Counted from the first letter of the stretch, positions 25,601 through 41,200 are shown. The stretch: 64,000 bases of DNA from Petrosia ficiformis (GCA_947044365.1 OX345636.1:36605212-36669211), one strand, 5' to 3'. Notes: generated by a model not told the origin, from the letters alone. Program-made: numbers and translations.

Positions 25601-28600
25601 AGATCTGTATCAGAAGTTTATTTGGAGAGCGTACTTGAATCAGCTTTCCTAGGAGTACTAGGCTCAACTAATACAAAAGGTTGGTTCCTAGGTATTTGTC
25701 TGGAAGGAAAGCGAACATCCTTTAAACTCGATACAGGTGCTGAAGTTACTGCTATTTCCGAAGAGACGTTAAAGATATTGCCCAACACAACCTTACACAA
25801 ACACACAAAACACTTGTATGGAGCAAATCACAAATCCCCTACAAGTGATAGGTCAGTTCTGGTTGCAGCGTATCTCATGGAGATGTACCTATCTCTCAGG
25901 AAGTATTTGTAGTAAGAGAGTTAAATAACACCCTTCTTGGATTACCTGCAATTGAAATCCTACACCTAATACAGAGAGTCAATGAAGCATATGACCAGAA
26001 ATATAATGTCAATATACGACATTTGTTCCCTATCTTATTTAAGGGACTTGGGAACCTGGGCAAACCATACAAGATAAGACTTCGACCTGATGCCAAGCCA
26101 TTTGCCCTCTATACCCCCCGATGTGTTCCTCTCCCATTGTGGACAAAGGTAAAGACAGAGGTAGAGAGAATGGACTCCCTCAGTGTTATAACAAAAGTTG
26201 AAGAAGCCACAGAGTGCTGTGCAGGCATGGTAATGGTTCCTAAGAACAATGGAAAGCTTTGTATTTGCGTGGATTTAAAGCCATTAAGTGAAAGTGTAAT
26301 GTGAGAGATCCATCCTCTCCCAACCATTGATAAGATTCTTCGCCAACTATCTGGAGCTACTGTCTTTACTAAACTAGACGGAAACAATGATTTGTGACAG
26401 ATCCCTCTGGCAAAAGAATCCCATCAACTTACAACATTCATAACTCTATTCAGTAGGTATGCCTTTAACAAGCTACTGTTTGAAATTTCAACTGACTACC
26501 TGAAGAGAATGTCTCAAATACTGAATGGATTGGAGGGAGTTGTATGACTCATAGATGACATCCTTGTTGCTGGTCCAGACCAAAAGCAACACAATACATG
26601 ACTATTGAAAGTCCTACAGAGAATTGAAAAAGCTGGGATGATGCTGAACTTGGATAATACTTTTTTAGTAGAAACGAAGTGAAATTTCTTTGGACACATT
26701 GTGGACAAGAAGGGAGTCTAAGCTGACACCAGTAAGACGGCACCAATTGTTGACATGTCTCCTCCTACTAACATCACAAAATTATGACAATTCCTAGGTA
26801 TAATAAACCGGCTTGCTAAATTTACTCCCAACTTAGCCGAGTTGTCCCAACCTTTGCGTGAACTCCTAAATACCAAAAACATGTGGTTGTGGGGTCCAAG
26901 CCAAGACGCATCATTTGTAGCAATCAAACCGGAATTGGTAAAACCTACTATATTAGCCATGTATCCTCCTACATCAAAGATAAAAATTTCTACCAATGCA
27001 TCTTCTCATGGTCTAGATGCTGTTATCCTTCAACAATCACCATCCAATAACCAATGGAAACCAGTATCATATGCCTCATGGGCAATGACCGATACAGCAA
27101 AGAGATACGCCAAATAGAATAAGAGGCATTGGCCACTACATGGGCCTCAGAGAGATTTTCTGAGTAAGTGATAGGAAGATATTTTTTGTTAGAGACAGAC
27201 CACAAACCTCTAGTCCCACTTTTGAACAACAAAAGACTAGACAGCCTCCCAGTACGAATATTACGATTTAGACTTTGCCTTATGAGATTCCACTATGCCA
27301 TCAACTATGTACTGTACCTGGTAAATATCTTAATATGGCAGATTTAAACCGTGACAACAGTGACCAATGACCTGCCAACTACTACAAAACAGCTAGAGAG
27401 ATACCAATGTACTCAAAAAAGTGATTCCATTAGTAATACCATTACATGATTCACAAAAGAAGGATGGCCAGACACAAACAGGATCATAGAAGAGCTGATA
27501 CCCTAATGGAAGATGAGAAATCAATTTAGAATGTGTAATGAATTATTATTGTATAACAGTCGTATTGTTGTACTCAAACAATTGCAGCAGTGTACTATGG
27601 ATCAAATATATCAAGGACATCAAGGAATTCAGTATTGTCAAGAACATGCCCGATGCAGCGTATGGTAGTCAAGGTCAGTCACTGTGTCAACCGTTCAGTA
27701 TTCCAATGCTTATCATAGTATACAATATTATTATACAATGGCTTTATTATTAATATTTATTATTATAAAAATGTATTTGCTCACAAATATTATCGCTATG
27801 CTTATGCAACAAACACTTCCACCTTTTCAGCTTCCATGTTTCGAGTACACAAATGCGTATGCGTAATTAAATTCTTCTTAGGAAAATGGCGTCCAATTCG
27901 AGATCAAATCTTTGTAGTCGTTGAGACATGTCTTCTTTCATAGCATCTGAAGATATCATCTCGATACTTGTACATCAGAATTTTACAATGAATACGATTG
28001 GAATGGTGATAGAATCATTGTGATAGTTCAACAAACAAAAAAAATGATTTGCAGGAAAATAATAATAATAATAAGTATAATAATATGATGAACGTTTTGC
28101 CAGTTTTGCTACCTGCCGGTTCTCTACCTTAAAGATGATCTCCAGCTGTCTAGACGATGTTGTTAGTCATAAGAACATTAAATATCAAAAAATATGTGTA
28201 TTAAGGCTTGTTTTATAATTTTAGCAGAGGTTTCAGCTCATCACTTGCAATTGAAATGTATAGGCGGCCATTTTTTTCCCGTGCCATCCCTACATAGAGA
28301 GTACTACCGTACTCTCTGATACATAATTTCACATTATACAAAACTGTAAAATGTAAATTATAAATCTATTTACCAATCTATCCCATTTTGAATCCTGTCC
28401 ACTGAATGGATGAGAGTAATTTACTTCCTGGAATTTAAAACTTCCTGCAAGTTTCAGCTTTTTCAATAGCTCCAGTATATTTAATGACACCTGTGCAACA
28501 AAAAGAGCAGTAACTACTACAAACTGTCATGTTATACAGAACCCTTGCCCCCAAAGTGCAGTCGAAAATACATGCACTAAGTATTAGAAATGAATCATAA

Positions 28601-31600
28601 TTATTATTGTTATACATAGTATCTACGTAAATATCAAACATACAGTGCAACATATATTATACAAGATATTATACATAGTCAACACGTATCTCCACAAATC
28701 TCCAGAGAATGTAAGAGTATAGTTAAATCGCTTCATAGAATTGTTCGCCCGCATGTTTTGGTTCTCTCATTAATTTTTCCTAGCTGTATGTATTATTAGA
28801 GCTAAGAAAAATGTACCTCAGTACAACCCACTGATTTTGATTCATTATGGCAGAGATAATACCACAGGAATGTATATTTAACGCAGTTCTGTATGTGCAT
28901 AGTATTGTACTGCAACCACAAAATGAATATCATGAATAAAGTATGAATATAATTAATGGGCAATTGTATGGTTTCTCACTTCCGCTGTAACGCCACCTTA
29001 ATATAGTTTGAAAATAATAACTTTTAAATTATTGATGTAGGAGTTGCATAATCCAACTCCGTTTTTTTATTGATGCGCTCCTAATGTAATATAATGTTTA
29101 TTAAAATATAAATATGTATAATGTTTGCATATAGTGACAAATACTCTGATACAGCTATAATTATTCTTAATGGTTATTCAGAACTACTTTCTTCTGATAC
29201 AACTATTCTACACCAAAATAGAAAGTGTTTCCTTTCATGAAAAGCATTTCTTCCCTTTCAAGAATATATGATACATACTAGTAGTGCACTATACCTCATA
29301 AATTTTAAGGAAGAGTTGTATATCATTGTTCAAAGCACCATCTCGTTCATCTTTCAAATCAATCTGTAGCAATTCCAAATTAGCAGCGAATTCAGAAATG
29401 GTCTTCAAATCCCATTTATTTTCTACATGTAAAGAATGATATGAATCCCATTTTAATAAGGTATGCTTCAGTATAATATTCCTATAAGTTTTATAGTAAG
29501 GTTTTGTAATACATCAGTATTAGTACTACCATTATTTAACAAAGCTTAGTGTACAGTCATAATTGACATAATAAATTAGTTAAACACTAGCAAAATATTA
29601 TATAAACTTTACATTTTCAGTATATATATATAATATATATATACATATGTCCCAATACGGCGAAACATCAAAGTAAACCACAGGGATATATACATGATAT
29701 AGCACTGCAGTCAGCAGATATCGCACTGCGGTCAGATATAGCACCTGCCATCGAAACAGACTACAAGAAAACAACGCTTACCTTCTCCAAAGTGCCGACA
29801 AAAAGGTAGGAGAAGCATCAGACATATAATAACCTTGCCCTTGGGCTACGCCCTCGGGCTCGGTGATTATATATCTGATATAGCACTCATACCGGGATAT
29901 AACCTATACATGCATGAGACTCCTACTTTGCATTGCCCTGCAAGAAATGGCCATCAAGTTTAGGCCATACCCTTTTATTTAACATGTATGTGTGCATTCG
30001 AATTATAGTACCAAGCCTCATGAGTTGACAAGTACTGGGTGAGTTTTTGTGAGTCTCTGTGAGTATCATCGAGCATCAGAATGGAGAAGAGACCTTTTTT
30101 ATCTTTGAAAAAGAGGAGCCCTTTAGATATGTATAATGAAGGAGTTGAGCCAAGCAGTAAAAAACGCGTTTTGGATGCATCAAAGGTCGAATTAGACATT
30201 TCTAAGAAAACTGTGAAGAACACAGAAAGAGCTCATGAATGGGCTATGAAAGTAATGTAAGGCAGAGGTAGTGACACACCCTACACAGATAAGCCTAAAA
30301 CAAATTTCTGAAAAGATGATACTTGGTTTTGTAATGCCCCTATAGGGCATAATACCCTTGCTAGTAAATTAAAAGATATGTTCGTTGAAGTTGACCTAAA
30401 TGCTGTGGGTGTGCAAAATTAAAGTTTGAGAGCAACTGGAATAAGTAGGCTGTATGCAAAAGGCATTCAGTTAATGGAAAGGAGTGGTCATCAAAACGTG
30501 GGTGGAATTAGATCCTACGATCATACATCTGAGAAGGAAGTGTTATATGCATTATCGTCAGTCAATTGTGTGGCTCTTCAAATAATGAATTTAGATACAG
30601 CTTGGAATTCAAGTGATGCTACTAACCAATGTAATGACCAATGTAGTGAAGGAAAGGAAATCAAGCTGTAACCTTCAAAGATCTGCAAAATTGCATGTTA
30701 AATTTCACATTTTGTTAGGATTTCATATCCTTTCAGATGTGGTATATATTGGTTGAACAAAGGATGAATTCATTTCTGTATTTACTGTTGGGGTATTCAT
30801 TATTTTACTTTCACTGATTATTTCTGTATAGAGCCCTAATCTGATTATTGGCAGAAGGTTTATATTTAATAATATCAGCCTACTTTGAGGTTCATATGCG
30901 CAATATAAACTTACATGCCCAACTGAAAATGAGTGGACTATAAATCTCATTATAAGATCCTATATATATACAAGAATAATAAAAAACATTTTCAATAAAA
31001 GTGAAAGAAGATGTAGGGATGTCAAAACCCAAAAAGCAAGCAAACAAGGTTGGGAAGCTAACATAGGACCCAAAATTAAACAAACCACTTCCATATAACC
31101 CTACATAAGTACTTACACCTCTATACAAAGAGCTGTACCTATGTAGGTTATATGGAAGTGGTTTGTTTAATTTTGGGTCCTATGTTAGCTTCCCAACCTT
31201 GTTTGGTTGCTTTTTGGGTTTTGACATCCCTACATCTTCTTTCACTTTTATTAAAAATGTTTTTTTATTATTCTTGTTTTCATTGTTTTTTTTCTAAACT
31301 GTGTGAATATTTTGTAGATTGCAGAAATACTATATATCATTATGAAATCATGCAATCAAAAATGCATTAAAATTTGTTCATCAATGAAGGTCAGTCTTTT
31401 GTATTTATGTATTGATTATCATTCTCTTTCACTTACAGATGATGTATATTCTCTATTCACTTACAGCACTGTCTGCAGTCCTACAAGAAGTAGTGTCAGT
31501 CAATGTGTCAACCAATCAGTATTCCAATGCTTATGATAGTATACAATATTATTATACAATTGCTTTAATATAAATAATTATTATATTCATTATTACTATT

Positions 31601-32142
31601 TGCTCACAAACTCACAAATGTTATTACGATGCCAAACACTTCCACCTTTTGAGCTTCCATGTTACGAGTATACAAATGCGCATGCGTAATTAAATTCTAC
31701 TTAGGAAAATGGCGTCCAATTCCAGATCAAATCTTTGTAGTCGTTGAAACTGTCTTCTTTCATAGTATCTGAAGATATCATCTCGATACTTTACGACCAG
31801 AATTTTACTATAAATGCGACGGGAATGGTGCTAGAATCATTGTGATTGTTCTACAAACAAAAAAATGATTTGTCTGAAAAATATTATTAAAAATATGATG
31901 AAGATTTTGCCAGTTTTGCCACTCGCCGGTTCTCTACCTTAACAATAATCTTCGGCCATCTAGAAGGTGTTGGTAGTCATAAAAACACTAGATATGAACA
32001 GGCATGTGTATATAGAAACTTATGTGTATATAATTATTACCAGAGATTTCAGCTCATCACTTGCAATTGAAATGTATGGGCGGCCATTTTTATTCCGTGC
32101 CATCCCTACATAGAGAGTACTACCGTACTACCGTACTCTCTG

Positions 32143-32234
<92 letters not shown>

Positions 32235-35200
32235 TTATATATTATGTATATATTATATATTATACTGGTCAATATGATACAACACTATAGAAAGCTGGCA
32301 AGACTAAGCAAGAAAACTGCCACCATCATTCTATTTCCACAAAATTTAAACACTTGGTAATTTGGTTGCAATCACATAATTATAACACAGTTTGTATTAT
32401 TACAGATACTACACAAGGAACATATATTAGGTGATTAGATTTGCATAATTGTACAAATGATATTATTATATACACCATACCTTCACATATTTGAACTTCC
32501 ATTGTTACTGCTGCATGCTTCTCAGCACTATACACAACTGACGCTCCATCAAACAGGGTCTGTAATTGCTTCAAGATAGCATCCTTTGTTTGGCTCTATA
32601 ATCATGAAAATACTTATAATGCTTGAAAGGATAGTAAGAATACTAACCTCTTGTCTACTGAATAATTGCTCCAGTTGTAAAATACTGTGCTGTTGCAGAG
32701 CTTTTATTTGGATCACTCTGGTCTCTATGTTTCCAAGCTGTTTGAGTCCATTGATCCATGCATGGTACGTAATACGGGAATCAATAAAATAGTAGAGTGT
32801 AGTGTAGGCATCCCAAAGGTCGTCAAGAGCTTTTTGTTCCAACATGTACTGGATTTCTTGTGTGATGAGATTACGTTGGGCATAGAAGGATCGTTTTCCT
32901 TCTTCACCAACAAAACCCATTTTTCGACAAAATTGCATGTAAGCAAAACTATTCTTCAATTCGTTAAAAAGCACAAAGTATACATCAAAATTACCATTGT
33001 AATTTGGTAGATTCTTACAAAAGCTTGCTTTAATTTTGGGGGCTTTGTGCAAAACAATTGTTTCTGGAAAACGTAATATTTTAGCATACTCACAGAGTTC
33101 TTGGAAAGTGGAATCTTCTAAACAGTGCACAAGTTCACACTGGGTGCACACTTCCTCAATAATCAACATGCCATTTCGAAAACGTGTTAAAGATGAAAGT
33201 GCTTCAATCCCAGTGCGTCCCTCAAGCTTGTAATATTTATAGAATTCCTTCGTAAAGAACTCAAATAGTACAAATTCCTTACTAGTATCCTTAGATAGTT
33301 CCAGTTGCATGTCTTTTAGAGTAATATTACCCTTAACTGCATCAAGAACAACAGCAATGGCACCCTCTACAGCTAAATGGAGCATGTGCATACTAATCTC
33401 ATATGATGTTGGATTATCAGTTAGCGGCAAAGATGTCTTGAGCAGAAGCTCAGAGTACTTGTTCTCTACACATTTAGCAAAGAATCTACTACCAAAGTGA
33501 TGAAAAAAGCAGAAGATGGGTAGATCGCTTTGAAGTGGCCCCAAAAACTTTACAAGCTTTTCTAGTAGTAGTTCCAATTCAACACACGTTTTAGTTCCAT
33601 CAAAAGGTATTTCGACTTCACCAGAACCGTCTGAAATGACTTCTTCAATCATTTCAATATCGATACTCTCCTCCAGTTCTTTTCTAAGTTTCTGTGGTAT
33701 CATTATTCTGTACTCCTCCAATATGCGCATCAAATTGTCACTAGTAAATAATGGAATTGAAATTAAGAAATACAATTCAGTAAACAAATACACAATGAGG
33801 ACTAGAATAATAAACAATAAAAATGATAGAGGATGATGTAAGGATGTCGAAATCCAAAACGTATGCAAACAATGTCAGGATAAGTGTATATGAAATTGAA
33901 CAAACATAAGTACAGTTAGTTTGTCTTTTGCTTTTTAGTGACATAGGTACTTATGTATGGTTGGATGGAAGTGGTTTGTTCATTTTTGTTGACACTTCAC
34001 CTTGATTATACCTCCTGTTTAACCCAATCTGACCATGTTTGCATATTTTTGGCATTTTCACATCCCCACATCTTCTATCATTTTTATTGAAAAACGTTTT
34101 TTACTGAAGTGCTCCTATAGTATTTGATGTGTATAGTACCCTACATTACATAGTGTATTATATTGAAAGATAGTCATGACGCATGATGGATGAGCAAAAG
34201 GAGCCAAATATGAATGCATGGCCTTCATGATGCATGAATACTGCTTAGAAACACATTATATCTTAGTCTCAGTACCACATGCCCACGCTAAAACACGGAA
34301 GGGAGTCTGGGCAAATGGTGTCAAATTACTGACTAAGCAGGAAGTTTTGTTATCGAGATGTCGTCTTATGTCATGTTATAATCATATGATCAAGACCAAC
34401 ATGGCGTGTAGTGTGTGTGGATTTATCACTGTTTGAGGAAGGATATTCAGTATTATCGATACCATTAGTGAATGTGGCCTTATTTTCTCCTATATATTCA
34501 CCTTCAGTGGCATAGCCAAAGGGGGGTGGTACACTGGAGCACATGTCCCTCCAACAGCTGACTGTGCCCTACCAATCATGCCAAATGCCACTAAATTTAT
34601 TTCTCTCATGTCTGTGTTTTAATGCTGCACGTTAGCAACGCGATAATTGTTAATGCTAATGCCTTTTAGCCACACCTACACATACACATTGAGACTATGC
34701 CTATAATTCTGCAAACGAAAACTATGAGACTATGCCTATAATTCTGCAAACGAAAAAGAAGAGTTAGAGAACAAAGATAGATCAGTGTGAGACATTAACA
34801 AGTTGTGATTATGTTTTCCAAATTACAGCATATATTTTTAATTACGTGGTGAGTGATTCCAGTACTGGGTTGAAAGCTAAGAAAGTAAGCGGCCGTAGGA
34901 TGCAAACTACAGTATAACAGTTGTCAAAAGTCTATTAATGCCTTTTCAATTCTTCAATTTATTAAATTTGAAGCTGTAAAACATATATCACAGAACAAGT
35001 GTTGTGGTTCAGGTTACTCACTCAGATATACTCAGTGAAACATAACATAATGTGGACTCCATAATCTGATTGCTGTTCTGAAATTCTAAAAGCAACATCA
35101 CATATTCCGAAATTCAACAGCATTTGCCCAGATGCCCTACTTCGTTTTAGCATGGGCGTCTGGTACCAAGATTAATTACATCTACTTATGGTATTTTAAA

Positions 35201-38200
35201 TTGTTGCGCAACATCACATTTTCTGGAATTCAACAGCATTTGCCCAGATGCCCTACTTCGTTTTAGCATGGGCGTGTGGTACCGAGATTAATTACATCTA
35301 CTTATGGTATTTTAAATTGTTGCTCATAATATTATTTGTTTTATATATAGCAAAAATTATTTGTCTAAAAAAGAGAGAACAATGGGGTAACAATATAGAG
35401 AAAAATGACTCCCTAACTGAAAATGTTGAAGTTGTGCAGGATTGTCGATTGCACTTGTGATATTTCACAAGATCTTAAAATGGACAGCAAACAGCACTAG
35501 AGTTGAAAATTATGAAAATTAATTATATATCATAATTATTATGTGTATATAATTATGTTGTATATAGTCATATATATATATATAAATATACATATAATTA
35601 TATATAAATGGCATCGCGTTGTTTTACATGCTACAAGAAAAACATAAAATATATACATATATATAGATTCAACCCTAGCAACATTCAATGTATCTTAGCA
35701 ACCACATACCAAGTGATATAAACCAATTATAACATGCCCAGTTGAGCTGTATCTAATTTATAAGCACTCTGCCCTCGAGCCTATAGCCCTCGGATGTTGT
35801 GTTTATAAATCAAATACAGCCCGCCTGCACGTATTACAACTATTACACACACACACACAAATTTATATATATACATCAACTATTATCTAGATAAGATAAA
35901 CAACTTACTAGTATATAGCATTTCCCGCTTTGAAGTGTACTCGAACAAGATTTGCTAACTGACGCTGAATTTCCAAAAACTTATGGTGCAGTGTATCAAC
36001 GGTTTGGAGGTCAATCTTTTCGCTCCCTCTGGGCTTCACAACTTCAACAATGCTTTGGATTTCATTTGAATTATTTTCACGAAGTGTTTTAAGCATATTG
36101 TAGGAAATGGACCCAGATCTCAAACGGTCACCGAGGTTCTCACATTTTGCTTTGACAGTTGTGAAAAATGAAAGGCAGTACTCAATTTCTGGTGTAGGGG
36201 CAACTATACATTCAGTACATTTTTCAAACAATGGTGCTATGGCTGTCACCAGATCATAAATATACACTATACTGTCTGTAGCCCATGATTCTTTCTTGAA
36301 TTCAACTTTAGAGGCAAATAGCTGCAGCACTCCACAAGCAAATCGTATGCATGGAGTATTCAGATCTGCTGTTAGAGTTCTACTGTTTACTTCAAACTGA
36401 GATTTCACATCCCAAAGAATCCTTTTCATTATAGTTAGATTGTTAATAATATTGATATTCCGTAATCCCTATAAAAAATTGTGAAGAGTAAATAAATATA
36501 AAACCATTTGAAATATATTCAACATTTTGCCAATAATTTGATATTTTAAGTTGTGATGACATACACATAGATGATTTGCAGGTCAGGCATTGAGGCAGAA
36601 TTGACTAATTATTCTCACAGGGGGGTGGGAGGAGATTTGGGATTTACCATGGGATGTTCAGCTCCCAGATGAAAGTTTTTGATAAGCTGATATGGTGCAC
36701 CATAGGCTCAAAGAATTTCTTATTTGGTGCCTCACAGTTCTCTCTTTGGACCTGATGGTGCAGTTAATTATGATTATATTATCGCCAACAGCATTAAATA
36801 TGTTAATTGGCTCAAGATGTCTATGCAATGATGCACATACTAACCATCATTGAGCCCATTTGGCCCATGCTTCTAAACATATCATCCCAGATTCAGCTCC
36901 CCAATCTGTTCCCCTAAGTTTCCTATGTATAGCTCTTATTATAAAATGAATGCACTCCTAGTGCAGAACCCTCACTACAAGTGAGATTGGCAAACAAGAA
37001 TGATTGAAAGATAATTATTCAAATCCTATAACAGTGTGCAGACTGTTAATTTGTATTTTTGACTAGCTTCTCATCATTCACATTGGTGTTAAATATGTGA
37101 CAATGGGTTTGCATAACAACATTTATGTAAAATAGTCTTGGTATGATCAATTACAAACTAACAAGTATACAATAATTGTTATGCACATTGACTAACCTCT
37201 AAAATAATTCTGCAAACCAGCCACTGAAATGAGTTAGTTGTATCTCGAGTAGGCAATCCCTAACAAAGAGAACAGAACCATGATATATAACAATTACATA
37301 CACAATGAAAACTTACAATATAGGTACTGAGGTCTTTCAAAATAGCCTTTGATATATTGGGTTTATTCTTCTCACAGAGAAATTGATGAAATGCTGTTTC
37401 ATCAGTTTCTACTAATGATGAATCTGTTGAACTGGTAAGGAGGTCCTTCAGCTGAATCAAATCCAAGAACAGATCCGATGGACGGTTGCACTTTTCATAG
37501 AATTTGCTAATCTTTTCAAAAAATACTAAAATATCAGACCGTTTTCCTGGAGGGGTTCTGTATAGTAAAACAATGTTACAGTACCATAAATACTCTAAAT
37601 ACTTCACTAATTAGTTGGCTGTCATGATTATATTCTTGGAGATTAAATATACATGTACAGCTTCAGAACTAAATTAGAGGGAGGGACTACCAACCAGGCA
37701 AATTCTTCACAACTTGAAATTAATTAAGTTAAGAACATTCACATGCACTTTTTATGTGTTTTGAAGCAACAGAAATCTATTATAGTAAAGCAATATGTCC
37801 AGGCTTGCAATAATAACTTCAGCAATACTAATAAGAATATTATTATGAAAGTATAATTATACCTTAAAATCCAAGCTTCAATGACTTTGTGATAGTCAGA
37901 TTTGGAACAAACTAGGTCCTCCTCTTCGACTATGATTTCACAATTTTTAAAGTAATCCACAAAAATCTGAGAGTATATAAATGTATTTGTCAATCATAAA
38001 TGAGTAAAATCTCAAATTTAATGACCAAGTCAATTGGGTTAAACACAATGCATGCTGTATAATTATATACAATAAACACAACTGTTTTTATACAATTGTT
38101 TAAACAAAATGCAATCATGTTGCTTTAATACATCATTAGTCTGATCAACAACATATGTGCTGCCTATAAACAGACATATTGTTTGTTTAAGTATGATTTT

Positions 38201-41200
38201 ATATAATCTTTTATCAATTACAATATAATTTGCAAATATATCAACATTAATTTTATTTACTAGTAGATACATGTACGTAGATATACCACAGAACTACATA
38301 TTAGGTTATATAATTATAGTTATGCTTGATCACATTGTTTTACTCTATTTTCTTTACACTCACAGAATCATCAGTGATCTGTCGTGACTTCGTATATTTC
38401 TCAATTACAAGAAATTGACATGAGTCCAAATACTTCAAACTCTCTCTGAATTTCACATACAACTGAATGAGATTTTAAAAAAACATCAAAACTGCACAAT
38501 TAATTCTAAACTAAACAATTATTGGCTGAAGCTATAATCGTTCATGCTTGTAATGACAAAGGGTTTCATCCAGGACTGTTTTTTAGGGAGGGGGAAAAAT
38601 GGATCAAATGAATTTAAGTGCTCCTTTGGAGCGGGGGTTATGGGTTATGAGGGTATGTGCCCTCAGGTAAGTTCTAAAATTTAGTTCCTCTGAGGTAGCT
38701 TCTGGTGGCTTCTGGGAACACAGAAGGCTAGCTGCTGAGATGTTGTTGCTTGTTGAAATCAGAGGGAAGGGGGATATCATCCCCCTTCCCTCTCCCCCCC
38801 ACACTCTATGAAACCCTGTAAATTGTAAATGCATATTCCCTTACCTTCTGCTTAATTGCTTCCAAGTGATTTTTAATTACTGCCTCCTCACTGAAAAGCA
38901 AGTCAATACAGTGTGTATGGCTAGCACTGCGAACTTGGTCAAATGGTATGCTTTTAATTACTAGCTTCAGCCACTTGAAAGATGAGTTAGTAAAGGACTC
39001 CTCACAATTGCTGCTTTTCATGAACTCTTCAACAGCAATAATAAAGCCTACTCCCTGAAAATAAATGAGGATTACAAGAGTTGATGAAACATTTGCACCC
39101 TAACAATAATAATAATTATAGTTATGAAATAAATAAACATAGTACCTCAGCAATCATGCCCATCCAGTCTCCTTGAGTACACACTGTCCTGAAATCTTTG
39201 TACTTTGTGTCTTTCAGAACATTACGATATGATGTATGTAAGGGCATAATAAAGTCTGTCAAGAAATTTGTCTTCCATTCGTATTCTAGTTCGTTTGGAA
39301 GTATTAATAAAACATTCCTGTATGTATACAAAAGCAAACACTAGTTAACTGTCTTTCACTATACTTTACATTACTGTGGTAAAAGTAACATTTTAATTAC
39401 AGTTATAGTATTGTACTGAGTACTACTATTACTATAATTAAACATCTTAAAGATGGGCAAAATGTTTCCAAAGAGAAGGGGCTTTCACCCACCTAATTGA
39501 AATCTTACAGTATAATTGCTTCATAAATGTTCATTTGCAAGGTTGCAAATGCTAAATTTTGAGTCATGTTATTATAACAGTAATTCGAATATTTGACAAA
39601 CCTTCACTTTGGTTATTAAGTATTAATATTATATTAACTTAGATTTTAAATTTGTATAGTACATCTGAAGCTAACAGCAAGCTGGCGACGATCCACCCAT
39701 AACTGCTATGTATGGCATAGCAGTTGAGGATATATTAGGATATATGAGGATTCTCGTTCATGATGGCAGAGTTTAGTGTTGCTTTATTTACTTATATTCT
39801 ATAATTGCATATTGCAATAGCTTTTCAGAAATCATTTGTTTTAAAGCTATCAGATTCAAATAATAAAAGTAAAGGAGTCACCTGGAAGCAGCCAAATAAA
39901 AGTAAGATGATAATTTTTAGTGAGTTCAACATAATAATTCTGTTTTGCTAACATTTCCCGATGTGTAAGAATGTACAGTTGATATACTTAAGTGTTATTT
40001 CAGCTATGATGGAAAGGCAAGCATGGCGAGGGGTTCTCTCCAGAATTTATTTTATGCTCCTCAGTACATATTGGAATTGTGACCACTTTATTCTTGCAGA
40101 TGCATTACAGCTGACAAGTAGCCTGAGATTGACTGAGAGAGATGAATGCGGACCTTTCTATTATTGGGAGTGGAGGCATGTTAATTTGCTGACAGAAGAG
40201 TAAGTAACTGTGTTTAGCTGATGCATATGTGGGCTTTGACAGACCTCGAACAAAGTACTCCTGAATAAGTAATTCCAGTGACAAGACATCCAGTTGATTG
40301 TTTAGTCAAGGAGTAGAATGATGTTGGCACTAGTGTGAGTGTACGATTGGCCCATGCAAATATAGAATATATATCTCTTGACAATGTATCTGCAGCGACA
40401 TTTGCCATGCTAGAAATGTGGACTCAATTTAAAGTGAGCTTCAAAAAGGAAGCAGCGTAAGATGTGTGCCGTGGGTAGACATAGATGATAAGGCCATTAA
40501 TATTGTTTTGTTATCTGATACAAAACCATACCTTTTTCTCTTTGCAGCAACTTCTACACAGGTTTGCATCTACCACGCTGGGAATATCTCTTTGCTGGCA
40601 ATATTGACAGACTGCCAACTTGGGAGACAATGTAGCTGAAACCTTTCCAACATTTCTTGCTCTGCAGCCCTATGAGCCTGATGTGTGTTGTCTTTTGGCA
40701 TATTGGGGGAAAAAGAAATGTTATTCCACTTCTCTAAAAATAGAATCCACCAAATAATATCGGCTTTGCAGTGTACATTCAAGCGAATGCAGTGAGAGGG
40801 CTTCCTTGATATTTTCATGGTTTCTATCAGATGGTGCGAGTGAATCTACATACCTCCTGGTTACACAACTGCTGCAACATGATTTACAAGGCCTATAAGG
40901 CCGTGTCAGAAGGGGTGACATGGGCTTTTGCTTGTAAAGGTATCCATATTGTCCTAGATTATGCATAATTATAATTTCTTCTGTGCACTAACTCATTTCT
41001 TCTGGGTGTACTGGTACAATCCTGTAAGCACTCTTCAGGTCAAGTTTACCATGATTGCCCCTTTTCCATACTTTCTCACAAGTTCTGTAGCTTGCCCCAG
41101 TGATATGTATGCTAATGAGCACAGTGATGACTCTATCCCATCATTAGTACAAAAAACTTGTGGTGAAGACAGATCTACACTAAGGCAATACGATACGTTG

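Larger units (their letters stand above)
24950..27530 (+). mobile_element. Second Gypsy-like element, strongly decayed
   Basis: Plus-strand order: gag piece, zinc knuckle, protease, reverse transcriptase, RNase H, interrupted by many stops. The protein blocks match the minus-strand element at 20-23 kb in order and wording, so both belong to one clade. LTRs and integrase were not recognised; it ends near 27530 and then passes into the composite repeat. Confidence 0.85.

Noticed and set aside
32061..32360. 99-codon frame with a YIYIYI run, and a similar one at 42703-42921
   Set aside because: Translation of TA microsatellites.
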